DNA of 53,746 nucleotides from Cuspidothrix sp046080565 (GTDB lineage Bacteria > Cyanobacteriota > Cyanobacteriia > Cyanobacteriales > Nostocaceae), in assembly GCA_046080565.1 (NCBI GenBank), contig JBJTUF010000057.1, forward strand, positions 1 through 53,746. The letters are read 5' to 3'. The stretch's first letter is position 1, and each line of letters begins with the position of its first letter. The position numbers were made by a program, and so were the translations under genes. The notes under the pieces are model-generated. The model was not told the DNA's origin, did no database searches, and saw nothing but the letters and a program-made list of their open reading frames with translations. Of this stretch, positions 35,097 through 42,348 are shown one piece after another.

Positions 35097-36143
35097 ATGA
35101 TCGTCTGCCCTAATTGCAATCATCCCAACCCAGACGGCGCTGTTCAATGTGAAGCTTGCTATACGCCGTTACCAGCTACAGCTAAATGTCCTAACTGTGG
35201 GGCAACCGTACAATCTGATGCCGCTTTCTGTGGCCAGTGTGGCTATAATCTTCATTTTCACGCTAATGCGGTAGCAGCAACTACAGCCGCCCCCACCATT
35301 GCGCCTAATCCTGTGCAACCAGTGGTCTTGGTAACTCCTGATCCCATCATGGAACTGTTAAAGCCAGATGCTTTAGGAATTGCGACACCTGACCTCCCAC
35401 CAACAGCTATTATTCCCCCACCCACACCACCAGCAGTAGTACAGGAACAAGCTGTTTATGTTCCTCCTATGCCTACACCTGTAACATCAGAACCAGAGGT
35501 TTATATTCCTACTGCACCTGTACCTGTGGTTCAGGAAGAAGCAGTTTATGTTCCTTCCCCTCTACCTCCAGCACCAGCACCAGTACCAGTACCAGCAGCA
35601 GAAGTTTACATTCCTGCTACACTGACACCTCCACCAGTAGCACCAGAACCAGAAATTTATATTCCCGAACCACTGACACCTCCTCCCGCACCTGTGGTTC
35701 AAGAAGAGGAAGTTTATATTCCTCCTGCGTATGTACCGCAGATCGATCCAATGACCATTCCTGAACCACCAAAACCCCCTGCACCTGCCAATGTTTCTAA
35801 AACCCAATTACAGCAGGTAGTAGCTCGGTTATTTCATGTTCAAGCTAGTCAGGAAATCGAATTACCACAAAATCTATCGGTGATTCATATTGGTAAACAT
35901 AATGATCGCATTCCCCCTGATATAGATGTTTCTGGATTTCCTAATTCTGAGATTGTGTCTCGGATTCATGCAGATATTCGCATTGAAGGTGATTCTTGTT
36001 ATATTGAAGATGTGGGTAGTTCCAATGGTACTTACATCAATAACTTACCTCTATTACCAGGAAACAGACACCGCCTCCGCCCAGGCGATCGCATCAGCTT
36101 AGGTAAGGGCGATTTAGTCACTTTCTTGTTCCAACTCTCATAA
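35097..36143 (+). CDS. fraH: Zinc-ribbon, Pro-rich, FHA-domain protein (FraH-like)
   Basis: This 348-residue protein has an N-terminal double zinc ribbon (Cys4-Cys7/Cys18-Cys21 and Cys31-Cys34/Cys45-Cys48). A Pro/Val-rich linker (about 70-235) follows, with six degenerate (E/A)VYIP or VYVP repeats spaced by 15-25 residues. The C-terminal FHA domain contains HIGKHNDRIPPDID, SRIHADI and GSSNGTYIN, the phosphothreonine-binding set. Anabaena FraH, needed for filament integrity and heterocyst development, has this composition. The symbol is therefore a reasonable but not proven call. It likely binds phosphorylated partners of Ser/Thr kinases. It is followed by a good terminator. Confidence 0.75.
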   Translation: MIVCPNCNHPNPDGAVQCEACYTPLPATAKCPNCGATVQSDAAFCGQCGYNLHFHANAVAATTAAPTIAPNPVQPVVLVTPDPIMELLKPDALGIATPDLPPTAIIPPPTPPAVVQEQAVYVPPMPTPVTSEPEVYIPTAPVPVVQEEAVYVPSPLPPAPAPVPVPAAEVYIPATLTPPPVAPEPEIYIPEPLTPPPAPVVQEEEVYIPPAYVPQIDPMTIPEPPKPPAPANVSKTQLQQVVARLFHVQASQEIELPQNLSVIHIGKHNDRIPPDIDVSGFPNSEIVSRIHADIRIEGDSCYIEDVGSSNGTYINNLPLLPGNRHRLRPGDRISLGKGDLVTFLFQLS

Positions 36144-36189
36144 TTGCCAATTAGGAATTTGACAACCTCTTACAAATAGTTAATATCTG

Positions 36190-36355
36190 AGAGGATGTTT
36201 CAAAAGTTTTAGGTTGTGATTTTAGGCACTTTACAGATATCCCCTAATGCCCCTTAGCAATGAAGGAACTAGAGTCAAAGTCCCACTTTTTAAGGAGGAT
36301 TTAGGGGAATCTAAAAATATTTGATACACCATGAAAGACTTTTCAAACACCCTCT
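36190..36355. repeat. Second copy of the AGAGGATGTTT...AAACACCCTCT element
   Basis: This copy is 166 bases against 133 for the one at 28821-28953. It has an extra middle block around GCAATGAAGGAACTAGAGTC. Its ends, AGAGGATGTTTCAAAAGTTT and GACTTTTCAAACACCCTCT, are inverted repeats. It lies between fraH and the fraH terminator. Confidence 0.65.
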
Positions 36356-36358
36356 GAG

Positions 36359-36383
36359 GGCGGAGTTTACCCGCCTTTTTTTT
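36359..36383 (+). terminator. Terminator for the fraH-like transcript
   Basis: GGCGG (36359-36363) pairs with CCGCC (36371-36375) around a 7-base loop and is followed by eight T. It ends three bases before the pth stop codon on the other strand, so it separates convergent genes. Confidence 0.7.
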
Positions 36384-36385
36384 GC

Positions 36386-37030
36386 TCAAGACTCAACATC
36401 TGAAAAATTCTGGGTATTACAACGATTCATCGCCTTTTCTACCCCTTGTTTAAAACTAAATTCTACACAGTCAATCATAAAGTCTAAAACTTGGGACATG
36501 ACTTTATTTTCAGTCGCCGAAAATCGTCCTAGAACATGAGATACAGTCTGGGAATTATCCCCATCTATTGCACCTTTGGGTTTACCAATCCCAATTCTTA
36601 ATCTAGGGAAGTTTTGGCTATTCAGGTGGGAAATAATACTTTTCATCCCGTTATGTCCACCCGCAGAACCAGATAAACGCAAACGAGTTTTTCCCAAGGG
36701 TAAATCCAAATCATCGTAAATAACTAATACTGATTCTGGAGGTAACTTATACCAACTGGTTACAGCTTGTACGGCTTGCCCCGAACGATTCATATAAGTT
36801 AAGGGCTTAAGTAAGCGAACTTTACCGCTACCAGGTGCAGTACCTTCCCCAAACTCGGCTTGAAATTTGCGATTTTCAGCTAGAGAAATTTGCCAAGCAC
36901 GAGCGAGAGTATCTATAGCTGCAAAGCCAATATTATGACGAGTTTGATCATATTTCGGTTCTGGGTTTCCTAGTCCCACAATTAGTTGGGGAATTACCAA
37001 AGCCTTCGGTTTTACTTCTTCATCCTTCAT
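36386..37030 (-). CDS. pth: Peptidyl-tRNA hydrolase
   Basis: This 214-residue enzyme frees tRNA from aborted peptidyl-tRNA. It has LIVGLGNPEPKYDQTRHNIGF with the catalytic His, PLTYMNRSGQAV, VIYDDLDLPLG and GGHNGMKSIISHL. The first 15 residues (MKDEEVKPKALVIPQ) are a variable extension. The ATG overlaps the tatA stop by four bases (ATGA), so translation of the two is coupled. Confidence 0.96.
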   Translation of the reverse strand: MKDEEVKPKALVIPQLIVGLGNPEPKYDQTRHNIGFAAIDTLARAWQISLAENRKFQAEFGEGTAPGSGKVRLLKPLTYMNRSGQAVQAVTSWYKLPPESVLVIYDDLDLPLGKTRLRLSGSAGGHNGMKSIISHLNSQNFPRLRIGIGKPKGAIDGDNSQTVSHVLGRFSATENKVMSQVLDFMIDCVEFSFKQGVEKAMNRCNTQNFSDVES

Positions 37031-37287
37031 CCTTGTGTATTTTCCTGCTGGTTTTTTCCAGCTTCAATGTGTTTTGTTTCTAATTCGGCGGTGGTTTGGA
37101 CAGTTTCTTTTATCTGTTCAGCTTCTCGTTTGAACTCATTTTGAAATTCGTTAGAAGCGTCTTGAAAACTGCGAATGGTTTTCCCTAAACTACGGCCAAT
37201 TTCTGGTAATTTCTTGGGTCCAAATATTAATAATGCCACTACCATAATTACAGCCATTTCTGGTAAGCCAATACCAAATATATTCAT
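37027..37287 (-). CDS. tatA: Twin-arginine translocase subunit TatA/E family
   Basis: The 86-residue protein has a short N-terminal membrane helix (LPEMAVIMVVALLIFGPKKLPEIG), the FGP hinge and an amphipathic helix (GRSLGKTIRSFQDASNEFQ). A polar tail follows. It forms the protein-conducting element of the Tat pathway in thylakoid or plasma membrane. It lies upstream of pth (4-base overlap) and downstream of the psbH terminator. Confidence 0.93.
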   Translation of the reverse strand: MNIFGIGLPEMAVIMVVALLIFGPKKLPEIGRSLGKTIRSFQDASNEFQNEFKREAEQIKETVQTTAELETKHIEAGKNQQENTQG

Positions 37288-37303
37288 TTTGCTCTCCTGT
37301 AAA

Positions 37304-37326
37304 GAAAAAACCCGGACAAGCCGGGT
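37304..37326 (-). terminator. Terminator of psbH
   Basis: On the minus strand ACCCGG and CCGGGT enclose a short CTTGT loop and run into six T. It sits 41 bases after the psbH stop and 17 bases before the tatA start, so psbH and tatA-pth are probably separate transcripts with partial readthrough. Confidence 0.75.
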
Positions 37327-37366
37327 AGAAGCTAATTTTCATGTTAGCGCTATCGCTAAATAGGTA

Positions 37367-37570
37367 TTAGCCACCTAAACTGCGCCAATCAACAAGCACA
37401 TCCTGAATTAACAGAGACTTGTTATAAACTTGGAGGATAATTAACAGAAATACCAGAAATAAACCCATAAAAGCACCCATTAAAGGTGTTGTTCCCCAAC
37501 CTGGAGAGACTTTACCATACTCAGCATTTAAGGGTCTGAGAATATCTCCCAACCTAGTCCGTTGTGCCAT
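37367..37570 (-). CDS. psbH: Photosystem II reaction center phosphoprotein PsbH
   Basis: This 67-residue thylakoid protein has one membrane span (GAFMGLFLVFLLIILQVYN) and the conserved stromal start MAQRTRLGDILRPLNAEYGKV. It lacks the N-terminal phosphorylatable Thr extension of plant PsbH, as is normal in cyanobacteria. It supports QA-QB electron transfer and the binding of CP47. It is divergent from psbN, the standard arrangement. Confidence 0.97.
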   Translation of the reverse strand: MAQRTRLGDILRPLNAEYGKVSPGWGTTPLMGAFMGLFLVFLLIILQVYNKSLLIQDVLVDWRSLGG

Positions 37571-38088
37571 AGTTCACCTAAGATCAGTTGCCAAAGCTTT
37601 TTTTAATTTTCTTAGACATTCCTCAGCCTGAATAGACTGGGGATTCTTGGATTGTATTTATCTGTGTTAGGTTAACCTACTTACAGATTTAACACTTTGT
37701 GCTTATTCGTGATTACGAGTAAGCACCCAAGCTTGATATCCATGAGGGGATAAATTCCCGTTTGTCTCACGGTACGCGGATTACTCCAAAAGCTTTTCTT
37801 AAATTATCGCAGTTTGTGATATTTGTTGAGCTATATTCATGAAGGTTTTCGCTACATTTACAAAACTACATCATTTCTGGGCTGCTCATGGAGCAATATT
37901 ACCTGATGGTTTCAGGAATATTCCCTCTCACTTAAACATAATCAAACTCAGACAGCTAGAGACTTTCACCTATACCAACTGTCACCTGTTCCCTGTCACC
38001 TCTCACCTCCTATCGTTACTGATCTGATATTTAAATTAAATTTTGTAATATTCTATAAATATAACTCTCATAATATGTATCTAAATTT
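37571..38088. promoter_or_regulatory. Divergent psbH/psbN intergenic region
   Basis: This 518-base stretch separates the two start codons and must hold both promoters. I see no clear -35/-10 pair. A tract of CACCTGTTCCCTGTCACCTC repeats lies at 37967-38010. The open frame at 37839-38027 runs into this repeat and does not look like a gene. Confidence 0.4.
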
Positions 38089-38226
38089 ATGGAATTTGAA
38101 CCCGCTACAGTGCTAGGAATTTCTTTTTGCGCCGCACTTGTTGCTGTTACTGGTATGGCAATTTACACATCTTTTGGACCCCCAAGCCAAGAATTAGATG
38201 ATCCTTTTGATGATCACGATGATTAA
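38089..38226 (+). CDS. psbN: Photosystem II assembly protein PsbN
   Basis: A 45-codon gene starts at ATG 38089 (MEFEPATVLGISFCAAL), has one membrane span (about 7-27), the conserved YTSFGPPSQELDDPF, and stops at TAA 38224-38226. PsbN is needed for repair and assembly of photosystem II rather than being part of the complex. It is divergent from psbH as in other cyanobacteria and plastids. The tail DDHDD is slightly longer than the common 43 residues. Confidence 0.95.
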   Translation: MEFEPATVLGISFCAALVAVTGMAIYTSFGPPSQELDDPFDDHDD

Positions 38227-38250
38227 TCTATTTGATTATTAGCAGTTTTC

Positions 38251-38267
38251 GGTGGGCATTGCCCACC
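38251..38267. repeat. Short palindrome GGTGGGC-ATT-GCCCACC
   Basis: This is the second copy of the palindrome seen at 10976-10992. It lies 24 bases after psbN, where it may help end transcription, although no T-run follows. Confidence 0.5.
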
Positions 38268-38342
38268 CTACTCAAGAACTTTCAAACCTCTTTCCTGTAT
38301 AGATATCTCTCTAAAATACACAATTCGCCGCAGTTATTAGCT

Positions 38343-38903
38343 TTAAGACTTAACAAAATCACTCACAGAGATAGAAGATAAAAGGAAAGAAGCAGCTTTT
38401 TTGGCTATATGTTCAGAAAGTTGAACTTGCTTAATAGTGACTAAACTTTCATTAACAAAGGAATCTCTCACTAAAGCTTTTTCTCCACTGTTAAAAGAAG
38501 TTTCATAAAATATTTCTTTAATTCCAGCGGAGATAATTAACTTTAAACAAGATAAACAGGGTTCTAACGTTACGTATATACTTGATCCATCTGTAGATAT
38601 ACCATACTTTGCCGCTTGGGCGATCGCATTTGCTTCCGCGTGTACAGCCCTTGATGGTAGTGTTTTACTGGCATCACAGCTACTTAAACCTGGATAGCAG
38701 TATCCTTGGGTTGTACAATGAGCCGAGCCTGACGGTGAACCATTATAACCTGTGGCTACGACTTGCTTATTTTTAACAATTACAGCACCCACTGGAAAAG
38801 CAAGACAAGTTGAGCGAGTTGCAGCTAATTTAGCCAACATTAGGAAATATTCATCCCATGTTGGTCTTTGATTGTATTCTTCAGATGAAAAAATATCTTG
38901 CAT
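38343..38903 (-). CDS. dCMP deaminase family protein (zinc cytidine/deoxycytidylate deaminase)
   Basis: The 186-residue protein has RPTWDEYFLMLAKLAATRSTC, GYNGSPSG, HAE at 88-90 (zinc His and catalytic Glu) and PCLSC at 115-119 (two zinc Cys). These are the marks of dCMP deaminases/ComEB. It should convert dCMP to dUMP, the substrate of thymidylate synthase. An extra CxxC-like set (HCTTQGYC and SSCDASK) may bind a second zinc, as in phage T4 dCMP deaminase. It is the last gene of the minus-strand cluster that starts with the TS-like gene at 41916. The C-terminal 40 residues are not family-typical. Confidence 0.88.
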   Translation of the reverse strand: MQDIFSSEEYNQRPTWDEYFLMLAKLAATRSTCLAFPVGAVIVKNKQVVATGYNGSPSGSAHCTTQGYCYPGLSSCDASKTLPSRAVHAEANAIAQAAKYGISTDGSSIYVTLEPCLSCLKLIISAGIKEIFYETSFNSGEKALVRDSFVNESLVTIKQVQLSEHIAKKAASFLLSSISVSDFVKS

Positions 38904-38960
38904 GGTGTTTCAATTTTAAACTTTACTATACAGCTTTACTGGCAACTAAAATATTAGATG

Positions 38961-39386
38961 CTATTGTTTCCACTTTAATAAAACATTTTTTAACTGATTT
39001 AAAGCATCTTCATAGTCATTAAACTGAATTTCAGCAATCACACTGGGAATACCGCGTGGAAATCTTGATATCCGCTTACCTGCTTCGTACAGAAGAATGA
39101 TAGGAATTTTGCTGTTTTCTGCATAAGCTAATTCCATTCCTACACCGAAAGAAAGCGAACCAAGATAAGCAATAACTAAGTCTGATATGCTCACTTGATG
39201 TTTATCTTGCTCGAAAACTTCACGAGGAGTAATATCAGGATTATTCACTGGGTCAGTATGTAAATGAGGTACATAAGCTTGAAGACCAACTTCTTCACAA
39301 ACCAAACCTATTTTTTCATATAGTGCTTTAGTTTCTATTGGATTTTCTACGTCAGTTAAAGCCCCAGATACATATACTTTGTACAT
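38961..39386 (-). CDS. Nucleoside 2-deoxyribosyltransferase-fold protein
   Basis: This 141-residue cytosolic protein begins with a Rossmann-like MYKVYVSGALTDVENP. It contains SDLVIAYLGSLSFGVGMELAYA (Glu85 at the position of the catalytic Glu) and KIPIILLYEAGKRISRFPRG. The family includes nucleoside 2-deoxyribosyltransferases and the DNPH1/RCL nucleotide hydrolases that cleave the N-glycosidic bond of odd deoxynucleotides. It may split or salvage deoxynucleotides in the cluster. The enzymatic choice between transfer and hydrolysis is not visible. Confidence 0.75.
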   Translation of the reverse strand: MYKVYVSGALTDVENPIETKALYEKIGLVCEEVGLQAYVPHLHTDPVNNPDITPREVFEQDKHQVSISDLVIAYLGSLSFGVGMELAYAENSKIPIILLYEAGKRISRFPRGIPSVIAEIQFNDYEDALNQLKNVLLKWKQ

Positions 39387-39510
39387 TTTTATTAATCACC
39401 TTACATTATAACTTATGCTTATCTTCGATGTTGAATAAACAATTTTTAGTTTCATTACAAAAATATGAAAATGAAATATAAATATCTTTATTTATAAAAA
39501 TATAATGTAG

Positions 39511-40359
39511 TTATCTATTTGATCCAGGAGAGACCGTTTTATTTGGATTTGTTTGTCTCTGAGGATTAGTATCTGTTTTTGGATTTAGATTAGACGAATC
39601 AGAGGATTTGAACAAAGCAACTAATGAAATAATAACTCCCAATGTGCCTGCTATCGATCCTATTGCTGACCAACGAGTTTGTTGATCTGAACCTAGAAAA
39701 CCTAGCAATGTATCTTTCACACCTTTTTTAAGTTTTTTATACTCATCTGATTCAACCATGAGTTTTCTCAGTAAATCTGAATCACGCTTCATCCAAGTAT
39801 TTTGTTTTTGGGCAAAATAGTCGTTTATTTCTTGGGCGTTAGGTCTTGCAATAAGTACATCAAGTCTTGCATCACTTGAGCGATGGGTAACATTTTGGGA
39901 CTTGGAACTTAATTTTTCAATAGCTAAATGGGCAATTGGATTTTCAACGTCTCTGACATTAATTCGGACTTCTTTGTCTGAAAGATTATGAAGGGCTATA
40001 CAAAGAACACCTGACCAAGTAGGATTTACTCTTGTGCCAATGTGTCCTAAACCTTCCGATACTAGCTTAACCACAGAATAAAGTGGTCCTCGAAATTGAT
40101 TACTGAGTTCGACTGCCTCATCAGTCCAAACTAGGGCAGTATCTCTTGGTGGAATGTGGAAAAACTTCTGTTTTTGGCTGGGATTATCTGGATTTGATTC
40201 CGTTTCAATAGGCAAGCGTTGCTGTAATCCAATTGCATAAGCATATTCACTAGCTGTTAAACATAATTCACAAGCCTTAATACTACCTGGTTTAAGAGGA
40301 TGAAAAAGTATACCTTTACCAAGCTCCCTAATAATATCTTGATAACTCAAAACAGACAT
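39511..40359 (-). CDS. Membrane-anchored dCTP deaminase/dUTPase-fold protein, catalytic Glu missing
   Basis: Residues 10-150 match the trimeric dUTPase/dCTP-deaminase fold. Visible marks are LKPGSIKACELCLTASEYAYAI, HIPPRDTALVWTDEAVELSN, GHIGTRVNPTWSGVLCIALHN and NPIAHLAIEKL. In E. coli Dcd the strand reads VLEFYN, with the catalytic Glu at the third position. Here it is IALHN with Ala122. A helical linker (about 170-225) then leads to a membrane span (229-250) and a Pro/Asn-rich tail. Nucleotide binding without catalysis, or a changed reaction, is my inference. It sits between the TS-like and deoxyribosyltransferase-like genes. Confidence 0.7.
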   Translation of the reverse strand: MSVLSYQDIIRELGKGILFHPLKPGSIKACELCLTASEYAYAIGLQQRLPIETESNPDNPSQKQKFFHIPPRDTALVWTDEAVELSNQFRGPLYSVVKLVSEGLGHIGTRVNPTWSGVLCIALHNLSDKEVRINVRDVENPIAHLAIEKLSSKSQNVTHRSSDARLDVLIARPNAQEINDYFAQKQNTWMKRDSDLLRKLMVESDEYKKLKKGVKDTLLGFLGSDQQTRWSAIGSIAGTLGVIISLVALFKSSDSSNLNPKTDTNPQRQTNPNKTVSPGSNR

Positions 40360-40398
40360 GAAATACTCCCTGAGCTTTAGAAACCATTAGAATTTTCT

Positions 40399-40421
40399 AC
40401 AACCATTTCTAAAATGGTTGT
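40399..40421. terminator. Perfect 10-bp hairpin in the deoxynucleotide cluster
   Basis: ACAACCATTT and AAATGGTTGT pair around a three-base loop, in the 72-base gap between the TS-like and Dcd-like genes. On the minus strand it lies directly after the TS-like stop. No long T-run follows, so it could be an attenuating or RNA-stabilising hairpin. Confidence 0.5.
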
Positions 40422-40431
40422 TTGTTAACGG

Positions 40432-41916
40432 TTATTGATCTTGAATATATGGCTTGTCAATTTTAATACAGGTTGCTGCTTTTTGCAATTCTATACCTAA
40501 ATATCCTGCATGATCTGGACGTATTGCAGGTAAAGCAGCACAAATTGCTTTGATCAATTTCAAAGGATTTTTACCAGAGTAGCAACCGACAATTTCTCCA
40601 CTACCAGGAGTTGTATGTGTGACAATGATTTTTTCTTCCGCTATTTCGATTAAAAAATTACCTGCGGGATCATAGTAACCTGGTTTTTTTGCAATTGCAG
40701 TATATTGTTCTTTAATCAGTTGTTCAGCATTGCTCCAAGTATCATCATATATATGAGCCGACTGACTCAGAGTTATCAATGGTCCCAGCTTCAAATTATA
40801 TTGAGAACGTTGACAAATCTCATTTCTAATATGTTTTTGCAAAGACCTTAATCCCATTGCATTAGCAGGCCAAGCTGCAAACATATCATTACTTCTGAAA
40901 ATGGCAGTTAGTGATAATTCATTATCAACTACTCTTAACCAAATATGATTCAGACAAGGACTACCACCTTTTTCATGATCTTTCACATCCCATAAAGTCA
41001 TGACCGCACTAGCAGCATCAATTTCTCCAATTAATTTTTCAATTACTTGTTCAATTTGATCCCGTCCAAACCACGAACGTAAACGTTTCCCATAGGTGTA
41101 TTTTACTCCTTCTCGATTGGGTGCATCATCTAAAATTTGGGAAATATATTCTTCTAAAAAGCTTCTGTCTATTGGTAAATAATTGGGTTCAGGAAAATAG
41201 AAATCATCCGGTTCATCGGTGACAACTGCCATTAAATCTATCAATTCTTGCCATTTACCATCATAACCAGTTGGTCTAATTGTACCTGTGGTTTTAATTC
41301 TGTGAATGATTTTTACCCAAGTTTCAGCGATGGTTTTACCTTCTATTCTGTGTCCATAGCGTGTTCCTGGTAAAACTGTTGGTTCAACTGTAGTCATGGG
41401 AAATTCTACAGGTATTCCCCAAGGTGGAAGAGTTTCTTTTTGGGCGTAATATTTAATTTTCTCAATAGCATCAAAAATTGATTTTGCGTCTTGAATTTCT
41501 ACGGAATGGCGTAATTTTTCTAAGGTATTTATATCAATATCAATATCAATATAACCAGAAATAGGAGAACGAATTACCCAAGATTTTCGTCCAGTATCGC
41601 TAATACTTTCTTCTACACCATGACGGAAAAAATCGCCTAAGCATTGACAAGCACCTGCATTTTGATCTTCTTTGGTGGCGTTGAGAATGACTAAGTAGCG
41701 AACATGAGGATTGAGTAATAAATTACGAATTAGTAAATTTATACCTCTAGTCGGTGAGTATAGTTGGCCAATTACAGCATACTCATCAGGTTGGAGGTGT
41801 TTGGCTACAGCTTGTTTCACCATCCATCCGGTAATGACTGCGGTTTGTCCACTACCATAAATTAGCTGGTTGGGTTTGTGCTTTGCTGTGTAATAAAATT
41901 GGGTAAGTTGCCCCAT
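40432..41916 (-). CDS. Thymidylate-synthase-like protein with DUF4346-type extra domains
   Basis: This 494-residue protein has a thymidylate-synthase core at about 185-400. It carries TRYGHRIEG near the start, GGSPCLNHIWLRV with nucleophile Cys321, IFRSNDMFAAWPANAMGL (dUMP phosphate contacts) and SAHIYDD (the His-Ile-Tyr of TS). The N-terminal 150 residues (IYGSGQTAVITGWMVKQAV, VIGQLYSPTRGINLLIRNLL) and the C-terminal 85 (DPAGNFLIEIAEEK...HAGYLGIELQKA) are DUF4346-like. It probably methylates or hydroxymethylates a deoxypyrimidine monophosphate using a folate. It heads the four-gene cluster. The TS fold is firm; the product is not. Confidence 0.8.
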   Translation of the reverse strand: MGQLTQFYYTAKHKPNQLIYGSGQTAVITGWMVKQAVAKHLQPDEYAVIGQLYSPTRGINLLIRNLLLNPHVRYLVILNATKEDQNAGACQCLGDFFRHGVEESISDTGRKSWVIRSPISGYIDIDIDINTLEKLRHSVEIQDAKSIFDAIEKIKYYAQKETLPPWGIPVEFPMTTVEPTVLPGTRYGHRIEGKTIAETWVKIIHRIKTTGTIRPTGYDGKWQELIDLMAVVTDEPDDFYFPEPNYLPIDRSFLEEYISQILDDAPNREGVKYTYGKRLRSWFGRDQIEQVIEKLIGEIDAASAVMTLWDVKDHEKGGSPCLNHIWLRVVDNELSLTAIFRSNDMFAAWPANAMGLRSLQKHIRNEICQRSQYNLKLGPLITLSQSAHIYDDTWSNAEQLIKEQYTAIAKKPGYYDPAGNFLIEIAEEKIIVTHTTPGSGEIVGCYSGKNPLKLIKAICAALPAIRPDHAGYLGIELQKAATCIKIDKPYIQDQ

Positions 41917-42348
41917 CTGTGTATTATTGTTGGCTACAAATCAAGAGTCAGAATTATATCATTAGAATCTCAAGTTACAGATTTTTAAAGTTACAAAAAT
42001 TAATTATTAATTACAAATATTTACAGTATTTATATCTTAATACCTTCTAAATCAGAGTCAACATTCTCTACTCTACAATAGGATGAGAGCAATTAGCTTT
42101 TATTTTGGCTATAAGATGATGGTACAAGATATGAGTTAAAAAAATATTGATATGATTTAATCTGTACACATCAAAGCATAAGAAAATAGTATGGAAGATT
42201 TAGATAATAATTAAATATTGATTATGCTATTAATCGCTATAATATTTGTTTTCATGATTAAATAGACAAAGCCCTATATAAACTTTTGTTGTCACTACTA
42301 TCTTCCTGCTTCCTATTTAACATCTTGGAATTTTGGGGAATAAAAATT
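41917..42348. promoter_or_regulatory. Divergent promoter region of the TS-like cluster and the cyclase gene
   Basis: This 432-base AT-rich gap has no gene. TTTATATCTTAATACC (42028-42043) and TATTGATATGATTTAATC could carry -10 elements, but no clear promoter was found. The TTG-started extension of the cyclase at 42286 lacks support. Confidence 0.35.

Noticed and set aside
37839..38027. 62-codon frame between psbH and psbN
   Set aside because: Its 3' third is a short tandem repeat and it has no recognisable ribosome binding site or conserved pattern.
42286..42348. TTG-started extension of the cyclase
   Set aside because: ATG 42349 has a good ribosome site and starts the MASE1 domain normally.
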